Shown here one piece after another: positions 27,201 through 39,200 of a DNA stretch of 64,000 nucleotides. The DNA is taken from assembly GCA_029931535.1 (NCBI GenBank), contig JAQPZY010001610.1:992001-1056000 (forward strand), given 5' to 3'. How positions within the stretch are numbered: the stretch's first letter is position 1; each line of letters starts with the position of its first letter. Both the position numbers and the translations under genes were made by a program. The notes below the pieces were generated by a model that saw only the letters and a list, made by a program, of their open reading frames with translations, did not search any database and was not told the DNA's origin. This DNA comes from Margaritifera margaritifera. Taxonomy: Eukaryota > Mollusca > Bivalvia > Unionida > Margaritiferidae.

Positions 27201-30200
27201 CCTTATTGCCATGTACTAAATTGGTAAACTTGTTTACCTTTCCCCTTTTTGCTGGAAATATATCTACCGTATGTACTCGCATATAACCTAATACCAACTG
27301 CAGACTGCATAGACCCAGATCTGCCGTCGCATAATGCACCGGCAGATCTGGGTCTATGCAGTTTGTAAAGACTAATCAGTAGAACGAACAACATAGACCC
27401 TGATCTGCCAGCACATAATGCGCCAGCAGATCAGGGTCTATGTTGTTTGCATTTGGACCAGGATTCTATGCAAGTATAGATGGCACCTGTTCTTTGCATG
27501 TCCCAGGTTAATGACATAATTCTTAGAGTACTGCTCTACATTCAACAGAAGCACAATTTATTGCATTGTTTATGCCACAAATGCTGTAGTCCAAGGCTAG
27601 ACTTACAAAAGGAATGAATTATTATCTATTTCTGTTTATGTTCTAATGGTGCCTGATATCAATAAGTATATACTAATGGTGCCTGATATCAGTAAGTATA
27701 TACTAATGGTGCCTGATATCAGTAAGTATATACTAATGGTGCCTGATATCAGTAAGTATATACTAATGGTGCCTGATATCAGTAAGTATATACTAATGGT
27801 GCCTGATATCAATAAGTATATACTAATGGTGCCTGATATCAGTAAGTATATACTAATGGTGCCTGATATCAGTAAGTATATACTAATGGTGCCTGATATC
27901 AATAAGTATATACTAATGGTGCCTGATATCAGTAAGTATATACTAATGGTGCCTGATATCAGTAAGTATATACTAATGGTGCCTGATATCAGTAAGTATA
28001 TACTAATGGTGCCTGATATCAGTAAGTATATACTAATGGTGCCTGATATCAATAAGTATATACTAATGGTGCCTGATATCAGTAAGTATATACTAATGGT
28101 GCCTGATATCAGTAAGTATATACTAATGGTGCCTGATATCAGTAAGTATATACTAATGGTGCCTGATATCAGTAAGTATATACTAATGGTGCCTGATATC
28201 AATAAGTATATACTAATGGTGCCTGATATCAGTAAGTATATACTAATGGTGCCTGATATCAGTAAGTATATACTAATGGTGCCTGATATCAGTAAGTATA
28301 TACTAATGGTGCCTGATATCAGTAAGTATATACTAATGGTGCCTGATATCAGTAAGTATATACTAATGGTGCCTGATATCAGTAAGTATATACTAATGGT
28401 GCCTGATATCAGTAAGTATATACTAATGGTGCCTGATATCAGTAAGTATATACTAATGGTGCCTGATATCAGTAAGTATATACTAATGGTGCCTGATATC
28501 AGTAAGTATATACTAATGGTGCCTGATATCAGTAAGTATATACTAATGGTGCCTGATATCAGTAAGTATATACTAAAGGCTTTATTTGAGTAGATGATTT
28601 TACGTATGATAATCAATTTAATGGTGTGGAGGACCAGCTGGCAATTGCTCCAAGAAAGTTCAAGTAAAGTTTGACTTTTTAAACAAGCTATACTGAGACA
28701 AAATGTTCAGAAATATCACTTATATAAAATCTTTCTTCTGTTTTTAGTGAGGGATTTTAAAAATATTCTCCAAAATTTTAACATAAATTGTACTTAAATT
28801 CCACTATATTGTACACCATTTACACCATTTATAACTATATATAACACCAGTGTGTCCACTGATTACATCTGAAAATGGTTTATTTGACATTTTCATTCCC
28901 TTCATACAGTTCTTTACTTGAGATCTTTGTGGCTGTTGATTGTTAAACTTTCGTTTTTCAATTCACTCAAGTTTTGCAAGCTATAGCATCTTGTATAACA
29001 TACTATAATATGTGTAGATCTGGTGTCAGTGATTTTCTTGTTAGTGTGACTTATTTTGGTCTGGTGTCAGTGATTTTCTTGTTAGTATGACTTATTTTGG
29101 TCTGGTGCCAGTGATTTTCTTGTTAGTGTGACTTATTTTGGTCTGATGTCAGTGATTTTCTTGTTAGTGTGACTTATTTTTGGTCTGGTGCCAGTGATTT
29201 TCTTGTTAGTGTGACTTAATTTGGTCTGATGCCAGTGATTTTCTTGTTAGTGTGACTTATTTTGGTCTGGTGCCAGTGATTTTCTTGTTAGTGTGACTTA
29301 ATTTGGTCTGATGCCAGTGATTTTCTTGTTAGTGTGACTTAATTTGGTCTGATGCCAGTGATTTTCTTGTTAGTGTGACTTAATTTGGTCTGATGCCAGT
29401 GATTTTCTTGTTAGTGTGACTTATTTTGGTCTGGTGCCAGTGATTTTCTTGTTAGTGTGACTTAATTTGGTCTGATGCCAGTGATTTTCTTGTTAGTGTG
29501 ACTTATTTTTGGTCTGGTGCCAGTGATTTTCTTGTTAGTGTGACTTAATTTGGTCTGATGCCAGTGATTTTCTTGTTAGTGTGACTTATTTTTGGTCTGA
29601 TGCCAGTGATTTTCTTGTTAGTGTGACTTATTTTTGTCTGATGCCAGTGATTTTCTTGTTAGTGTGACTTAATTTGGTCTGATGCCAGTGATTTTCTTGT
29701 TAGTGTGACTTAATTTGGTCTGATGCCAGTGATTTTCTTGTTAGTGTGACTTAATTTGGTCTGGTGCCAGTGATTTTCTTGTTAGTGTGACTTATTTTGG
29801 TCTGGTGCCAGTGATTTTCTTGTTAGTGTGACTTAATTTGGTCTGATGCCAGTGATTTTCTTGTTAGTGTGACTTAATTTGGTCTGATGCCAGTGATTTT
29901 CTTGTTAGTGTGACTTATTTTGGTCTGATGCCAGTGATTTTCTTGTTAGTGTGACTTATTTTTGGTCTGGTGCCAGTGATTTTCTTGTTAGTGTGACTTA
30001 ATTTGGTCTGATGCCAGTGATTTTCTTGTTAGTGTGACTTAATTTGGTCTGATGCCAGTGATTTTCTTGTTAGTGTGACTTATTTTGGTCAACCTTTGCT
30101 TTTAATACCATAAACATTCAGTGTTTTCTCCAGACTGCACCGTAAAATTCAAAAGTGTACACATAAACATTGGAAACATGTCACAAATGTGTCACAGAAG

Positions 30201-33200
30201 TGTACACATACATATTGGCAATGTGTTGCAAAAGTGTATACATGAATATTGGCAATGTGTCAAAAAAGTGTACACATAAACATTGGCAATGTGTTGCAAA
30301 AGTGTCAACATAAATATTGGCAATGTGTCACAAAAGTGTACACAAACATTGGCAATGTGTCACAAAAGTGTACATATAAATATTGGCAATGTGTCAAAAA
30401 AGTGTACACATAAACATTGGCAATGTGTCACAGAAGCAGAAGAACAAAGATATCCATCTGTTTCATTTGCAAACTATTGCTCTGTATTCTTATCATTAAG
30501 TAGGTCAAGACTTGATTTTATTACTCAGGCCATGCTGAAAGCTTCATACTGATCAGCTTAAGCAATCAAGCATAAAGAAAACAAGAAAATGGAATTGTCA
30601 TAATGCTAAACTGCTTATGGAATCAGATGAAAAGAGTGGCTTAAAAATGACAAAAATTAAATAGATCTCTTCTTTTTTTTTCAACTTATGCAGCAATTTA
30701 AATGAAAAACCCATGATGTAGTTGTGTGTAGACACTATGTTATTTCAATTCTTATGTGAAGAAATTCTTTTAAGAACATGGGAAAAAAAATTCACAATAA
30801 ATTAGTATCAAAGAGAAATACTAATATGAAATTATTGCAGTAATTTAAAGTAAATATTCATTAAAAAGGTAATGTAATATGCAAATAATAAGTTTATATT
30901 TAATGATGAAATAATAGGCACTGCTCCCAAAAAGTGAGAAGGGCCCCATAAACTTGACCCAGGGGAACTTAAGGGTCACTTTTTTTGTAAAGGTGGAGAA
31001 AATACTGCTGATTGTGATTAGTGACAATTTATTTATTACTGGAAAGTGAGACATAATGGTCATGTTGCTGAGGGTAGTATACTTGCAGTAGCAAGGGTGA
31101 TATCATCAGCAGCTGCAATTTCTTAAAAACTAGTAACAATTTGTAGGTCAGGGCCTTCATGTTGTTATTCATATATCAAATCTGTTAATCCTATAATTTC
31201 ATTAATCTGGTAATTTTATAATTGCATTAATCCACCATATTTAATTGCAATGTTATGTGTTTCATTAATTTGATTAGACTACATCTCTTTTTGTTTTATT
31301 TTAGACTTGAACTGTCTGTAGGCAAAACCAGATCAAGAACCCGGTTGCCAGTCCTACATTCAGATTTGGTCCCACCCCCACCCAGCTCCTCCCCTGCATT
31401 TGGGCAAACTCCCCATGAGCATGACATCAGTGTTACTGATGGTGTCACTGTAGATTATGACACATATATGAAGAACCGTCGGCCTGATTCTACAGTTCCT
31501 AGTGAGGCCACATCCTATAACAGACATATCCCTGGTGGAGAGGTGTGTCATTTTTTTTCTTTCCATTTTGTTAGGCATTACACAAAATTGCAACATTCAA
31601 CAACAGATATTTATCTGTCACAAAACTTTATACCATTTTAAGTGAATATGGTTTTATTTAAATACACTTTTAATTGCATATTAATTCCAAAGATATACAC
31701 AATTTCTTCAGTTTTAATAATTAGTGTGCTGAATAATCCAATTCATTGATGATTGAATGTTGTGAACAAATGCATTATTTTATTTTATAAGATTGATTAC
31801 CGTACACTGCCATAATTTTGTCTGTAAAGTATATGATACATTTTTTACCTAGTACAACCTTAAAATTTGGGGGAACACTAGGTTATTACATACAATTCTT
31901 ATGGGTGCAAGGATAGTGGTAATCCATTTACCATATGGAGGAAATTTACAAGAATATAAAATGTAAAAATGAACCACAGAAACCTAAATTGTTATGACAT
32001 TTTAAATATAAATACAGTTCTCCCACATTATAACATGCTTTGTTATAACACAATTCTGGATATAACACAGTACTGCTATCAACCCCATGACCAAAATTAA
32101 ACCATCGTAATTGAATTAGTGTATCAAAAATATGAAAATATGGGTCAAAAGAAAACAGAATTCCTTTTTAAGTATTATTATTTTACAAATTTTCATCATT
32201 CTCGCTGTAAATGGTTCAGTGCATGTGCAGTTCTTGCTCTTCTCACTATGACAGGGTTCCATACTTAATGTGGTCTGTAGTTATGGACCCCAACTATTAC
32301 ATTAAGTGAGGGAGAGCTGCATTTAAAGGGCAATCTGAGAGTAAATAATGGTTATATATTGATCTTCATTACATGAGAGAACATTTAACAGAAGTGAATG
32401 ATATGGCCAATTTGTATTTGATGGATGAGCAGCACAAAAAAAGGATTCTGGAGATTTTGAAGTATCAGAAGTCCATTAATACAGGAAGTGTGCCACCTTT
32501 CAATAGTCATCCACAGCACTGTACTCTAACAATAATCGACACTCAACAACAAACCTGGGCATGTTTTAGTACAAACCATCAGGGATGATAACCTAGTTGA
32601 GTGGTATTTGTTACTGCCCTTAAGAGTTTAGTGGCTTCGAGTAACCTGACAGAGTATTTTCTAAACTTTTGCAGCAAAAAGCTGAAGCACAAAGTTGCAA
32701 AATTATGACAGTCCATATATTTAATTAGAATAAAGCTAGAATCAAAGTTGGTTGGTTGGTTGGTATGGGTTTAACGCCATTTTTCAGCACATGATAGGCT
32801 ATACATGGCGGCCAGTATATTTGGTGGAGGAAGAACCAGAGAAAACCCCGGGAAGAACAGCCGACCCACAGGAAACTACTGGCAAGCTTTCTCACATACC
32901 CACGTTGGCCGAGCCTAAGACTCCAACCCATGCGGACAGATGTGCGATGTCAGTGATCTGTAAAGGCGAGCGCCTTAGACCACTCGGCCACCCAGGACCC
33001 CTAGAATCAAAGTACTTTCAGATTTGTCTTAATCTGGGTTCCTCTTGACTGACAAATTTCTATTACGTAAGCATAGTCAAGTTCAACTGCAAACAACATA
33101 GATCCTTGTCTGTAGTCGCATAATACACTGGCAGATCAGGGTCCATGTTGTTTGTTCTACTGATTACTCCTAACAGAATGCATAGACCCAGATCTGCTGG

Positions 33201-36200
33201 CACATTATTTGATGGTAGATATGGGTCTGTGCACTTTGCAGTTGGATCCTACTTATAAGTGAGTATATACGGCACACCATATATACCATATCAGATTTGT
33301 ACATGAAATCTGATAAGTAACAGTTCCACTGAAATTATAAGATCATTCACTAGGTAAGGTTCACCTAGCTGGGCATTTGTAGCTAAAATAGACACAACCC
33401 TGCTGTCTCGATTGGGTCATCAAATGCACCATGGGAAATGAAAAGTCCATGAATAGGTGTCCCATCTAGTAAATTTACCCCAGCCTGCAATGCAATGACA
33501 CATGGTCTTTTTTAGCAATTGCACTCCTTTGTCTCAAAGAATATAATATGCTCATTAGTGTGTAATGTGCCATAGCTAGGGGTAATGGAGGGGATGGCAC
33601 AGTTCCCCTAGTAATGGAGTACAGTGTGTAATGGAGTGCAGTGTGTACTGGAGTACAGTGAGTAATTGAGTACAGTATATAATGGAGGACAGTGTGTAAT
33701 GGAGTACAGTGTGTATTGGAGTACAGTGTGTAATGGAGTACAGTGCCATGGCTAGGGGTAATGGAGGGGATGGCACAGTTCCCCTAGTAATAGACTTCTA
33801 GTAGTATAGATTTGCTGTTTAATTGCTTTATACACAGTACATGCTAAGTATGATTTGTTAAAAAAGTAGTTTGAAGATGCACTAAGCACACTTTTCTTGT
33901 ACTTCATCAAAGTGTAGTTTATTATACATTGATTTGGTAAAAGAAAGGATCTATCATAATATTTATAGCATGCCCCACCACAAGTTTTGCTCGCTAAAAT
34001 ATGCTTGGATTTTCACCATGTTGCTCAAAACAACAGATGAAGAGCATATACTTTTCAGTTTCCTGTCAAGGACAGTGTACATTCCCAAAAATGTGTTCTG
34101 TCCTTTTGTGTCATTAAAACTAAAATATTAATATTTGACATTGTCAGGGTTGGTAGGATTGGGGGAGGGGAGTCATTATAGTAATGTAAAAGCACAATCA
34201 ACTTGAAATTATTGATGAAGAATTAAAATAGGACAGATACACACATGATATAAGACACATCCAATATTCATTGTAAATGAAAGTTAACATTTACAAGAAC
34301 CAAATTTAAATTGTATGTGATAGATTTAAGTCTAATAAATGTGTACACATTTCTAGGTCAATAACAAGAAATCTGGGGTAAGATTTATTTAGTAGACTTT
34401 CTCCATTTTTTTGTGACTACAGGCCTGGTATATATTCTTTCACACATTTGTGATTTTTTTCCTGACATCATATTTTTCAGAAGTATAGATTTCAAATTGT
34501 GGTACTTAATATTTCACTACTGTATACTAAGGAGTAGTATTTTTGCATACATTGTTGTTTTTTATTAGTACAGTACTCCCTCACTATAAAGCATACCTTG
34601 TTGGTTTTATTAGTACAGTACACCCTCACTATAAAGCATACCTTATTGTTTTTATTAGTACAGTACTCCCTCACTATAATGCATACCTTGTTGTTTTTTA
34701 TTAGTACAGTACTCCCTCACTATAAAGCATACCTTGTTGTTTTTATTAGTACAGTACTCCCTCACTATAAAGCATACCTTGTTCGTTTTATTGGTACAGT
34801 ACTCCCCGACTATAAAGCATACCTTGTTTTTATTAGTACAGTACACCCTCACTATAAAGCATATCTTGTTGGTTTTATTAGTACAGTACACCCTCACTAT
34901 AAAGCATACTTGTTGGTTTTATTAGTATAGTACACCCTCACTATGAAGCATACCTTGTTGGTTTTATTAGTATAGTACACCCTCACTATGAAGCATACCT
35001 TGTTGTTTTTATTAGTACAGTACACCCTCACTATAAAGCATACCTTGTTGTTTTTATTAGTACAGTACACCCTCACTATAAAGCATACCTTGTTGGTTTT
35101 ATTAGTACAGTACATCCTCACTATAAAGCATACCTTGTTGGTTTTATTAGTACAGTACACCCTCACTATAAAGCATACCTTGTTGGTTTTATTAGTACAG
35201 TACACCCTCACTATAAAGCATACCTTGTTGGTTTTATTAGTACAGTACACCCTCACTATGAAGCATACCTTGTTGGTTTTATTAGTATAGTACTCCTTCA
35301 CTATAAGGTGATCCCTTTTATTAGGTGGGTATGGTCATGGATGCCATTTTATTATTTGATAATAATGTATAACATTCTTCAATGTGAAGCAGCCTTACCT
35401 ATAAGATGTTACACATTTATGGCTACTATCAACAGCATTATAGTGATGGGGCACTGTATTATGCCCATTCAACCATGAACATCGTAGTCCGGCATCTGCC
35501 ATCATAGGTCCAGGTGTGGAAGATCTGGGTCTGTAATGTTCATTGTTAGATGATCATTGTATATGATAGGCAGCCTGATCCGGTAATGTTCATTGTTAGA
35601 TGATCATTGTATATGATAGGCAGCCTGATCCGGAATTGCCAAGATGTAAAGCTAGTGTGAGATCACTGCATTGTCATGACCCTGTAGTCGTGAAACTGGC
35701 AGTGAGCACAAAAATTGAACTAAGATTAAGAAAAACTCCAAAATATATAAATCATACTGAAAGTCTTTCAGTATCATTCAAATTTCTTGTGTGTGTAGAG
35801 TTTTATCATTCAAATTTCATGTGTGTGTAGAGTTTTATCATTCAAATTTCATGTGTGTGTAGTTTTATCATTCAAATTTCATGTGTGTGTAGAGTTTTAT
35901 CATTCAAATTTCATGTGTGTGTAGAGTTTTATCATTCAAATTTCATGTCTGTGTAGAGTTTTATCATTCAAATTTCATGTCTGTGCAGAGTTTTATCATT
36001 CAAATTTCATGTGTGTGTAGAGTTTTATCATCAAATTTCATGTGTATGGTTAGATTTATTATTCAAATTTCTTGTGTGTGTTGAGTTTTATCATTCAAAT
36101 TTCATGTGTATGGTTAGATTTATTATTCAAATTTCTTGTGTGTGTTGAGTTTTATCATTCAAATTTCATGTGTATTTCATCATTCAAATTTCATGTGTGT

Positions 36201-39200
36201 TGAGTTTTATCATTCAAATTTCATGTGTATTTCATCATTCAAATTTCATGTGTGTCGAGTTTTATCATTCATATTTCATGTGTATTTCATCATTCAAATT
36301 TCATGTGTATTTCATCATTCAAATTTCATGTGTGTAAACTTTCACCATTTACATTTCTTGCATGGGTAGAATTTTATCATTCAAGTTTCATTTGTGGATA
36401 GAGTTTTATCATTAAAACTTATTGGCTGCATTCAATAGAGTTTTCTTATTTAAATTTCATATGCGTGTATAGTTTTATCATTCAAATTGTATGTGTGTGT
36501 AGAGTTTTATCATTTACATTTCACATGTGTGTAGAGTTTTATCATTCAAATTTCATGTGTGGATAGAGTTTTATCATTCAAATTGTATGTGTGTGTAGAG
36601 TTTTATCATTTACATTTCATATGTATATAGAGTTTTATCATTTACATTTCATATGTGTGTAGAATTTTATCATTTAAATTTTCATGTGTGTAAAGTTTTA
36701 TCATTTAAATTTCATGTGTATGTAGAGTTACAAACAATAGGTTAAAGCTTAAAAAATGTTTATGATTCTAATCTGATTGAGAGAAAAGTTACAGATGTTC
36801 AAAAATGTTTGTATTTGTGCACAAGTTCAGATTTTATGCTTAGACAGTTTCTAGGCTATGGGGCCAGGCCCCAGGAGAGCTTTCATTCAGATCTGATTAA
36901 TCAACAGAATTTCAGAATACATTTTTTTTTCTTTCAGCATGAAGCAAAGATTCAGGTCTTTTATTTAATTTTTTATTTAATATTCATGTAATTTTGTAGC
37001 CACTTAATGAAAGTAAAAACAATCAAGAGGAGGTGAGTTTGAATACATGTGCTAAATACCAGCTGCGTACTGCTTCAGTTTACTTGCAAAGCTTAATTGT
37101 TTTCTGTTTTTGTGAGTTTGTTTTATATGCATCAAGATGGCAGGTTTTAAATTCTAGCTGAAAATTTGTCCTTTAAGTCTATAAATTGCAGATCCATTAA
37201 ATCCAGTAATTTAAATCAGTTTAGTGATAACGACAGAAAATGGGAAGAATTTACCACAAATAATTTTGTGGTATGTGAACATTTAAATTGATTGCCTCCA
37301 AGGTCAAGGTCACATATATCCCTATCTTTTAAATGACCTGATCAGCAAAACTGGGAGAGGATTTGTTATATATTTTTGTCCATTTGCAGACATATTATTT
37401 TATAGCAATAACATGTGTATAAACAAAACAAAACTAAATGTGTGGAATGAAACTTTAAAATGTTTGGTACATCAATGTCAATACTTAGTTTTGCATCAGA
37501 TGCCTTTCTTATATATAGACTGGTGATTACATTTGAATCCACTCCTCTTTCTTATATATAGACTGGTGACTACATTTGAATCCACTCCTCTTTCTTATAT
37601 ATAGACTGGTGACTACATTTGAATCCACTCCTCTTTCTTATATATAGACTGGTGATTACATTTGAATCCACTCCTCTTTCTTATATATAGACTGGTGACT
37701 ACATTTGAATCCACTCCTCTTTCTTATATATAGACTGGTGACTACATTTGAATCCACTCCTCTTTCTTATATATAGACTGGTGACTACATTTGAATCCAC
37801 TCCTCTTTCTTATATATAGACTGGTGACTACATTTGAATCCACTCCTCTTGCTAAATGTTAAAGATCAAGATTAACAAGCTATTATTATGGTTATCTTTT
37901 CCATTTACATACTATGTCCTGTTTATCATAGAATTTCCAACTGTTATGGGAGCATTAAGGTCTGTAGTCACAAACTCGATATGGACTGATCAAATGATTG
38001 AATAGGATAGCAGCCAAATTTATCAAGAAATCAAACTGTAGAGTAAGCTTGTCTTCTAGTTTGAGACAGCATGAAAAGCAGTCAGCTTGCCTCCTAGTTT
38101 GAGACAACATGAAAAGTAGTCAGCTTGCCTCCTAGTTTGAGACAGCATGAAAAGCAGTCAGCTTGCCTCCTAGTTTGAGACAGCATGAAAAGCAGTCAGC
38201 TTGCCTCCTAGTTTGAGACAGCGTGAAAAACATTAAGCAAGTCTCCTAGTTTGAGATAGGATGAAGAGTTGTCATATAGTCGTCTAGTTTGAGATAGGAT
38301 GAAGAGTTGTCAGCTAGTCTCCTAGTTTGAGATAGGATGAAGAGTTGTCATCTAGTCTTCTAGTTTGAGATAGGATGAAGAGTTGTCAGCTAGTCTCCTA
38401 GTTTGAGACAGCATGAAGATCATTAAGCAAGTCTCCTAGTTTGAGATATAATGAAGAGTTGTCATCTAGTCTTCTAGTTTGAGATGGGATGAATAGTTGT
38501 CAGCTAGTCTCCTAATTTGAGACAGAATGAAGAGTTGTCAGCTAGTCTTCTAGTTTGAGACAGGATGAAGAGTTGTCATCTAGTCTTCTAGTTTGAGATA
38601 GGATGAAGAGTTGTCAGCTAGTCTTCTAGTTTGAGACAGGATGAAGAGCATTAAGCTAGTCTTCTAGTTTGAGACAGGATGAAGAGTTGTCAGCTAGTCT
38701 TCTAGTTTGAGATAGGATGAAGAGTTGTCAGCTAGTATTCTAGTTTGAGACAGGATGAAGAGTTGTCATCTAGTCTTCTAGTTTGAGATAGGATGAAGAG
38801 TTGTCAGCTAGTCTTCTAGTTTGAGACAGGATAAAGAGCATTAAGCTAGTCTTCTAGTTTGAGACAGGATGAAGAGTTGTCAGCTAGTCTTCTAGTTTGA
38901 GATAGGATGAAGAGTTGTCAGCTAGTCTTCTAGTTTGAGACAGGATGAAGAGTTGTCATCTAGTCTTCTAGTTTGAGATAGGATGAAGAGTTGTCAGCTA
39001 GTATTCTAGTTTGAGATAGGATGAAGAGCATTAAGCTAGTCTTCTAGTTTGAGACAGGATGAAGAGTTGTCAGCTAGTCTTCTAGTTTGAGATAGGATGA
39101 AAAGTTGTCATCTAGTATTCTAGTTTCAGACAGCATGAAGAGCATTAAGCTAGTCTCCTATTTTGAGATGGGATGAAGAGTTGTCAGCTAGTCTTCTAGT

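Larger units (their letters stand above)
27265..27485 (-). mobile_element. double-hairpin element, copy 1 (best preserved)
   Basis: The element holds two tandem hairpins and ends in inverted termini (ACCGTATGTACTCGCATATA at the left, CAAGTATAGATGGCA at the right). Related copies lie at 33075 and 45297 in the opposite orientation. It has no ORF and no transposase. It could be a non-autonomous foldback transposon or a source of small RNAs. It lies in LRRIQ3 intron 3. Confidence 0.75.

Noticed and set aside
27636..28616. 315- and 326-codon ORFs on opposite strands
   Set aside because: Both arise from a 30-bp tandem array whose length is divisible by three. There is no flanking coding context and no non-repeat sequence, so they are not called as genes.
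35460..35530. Possible fourth double-hairpin element
   Set aside because: GGCATCTGCC and AGATCTGGGTCTG occur, but arms do not pair over a useful length and the element's ends are absent.
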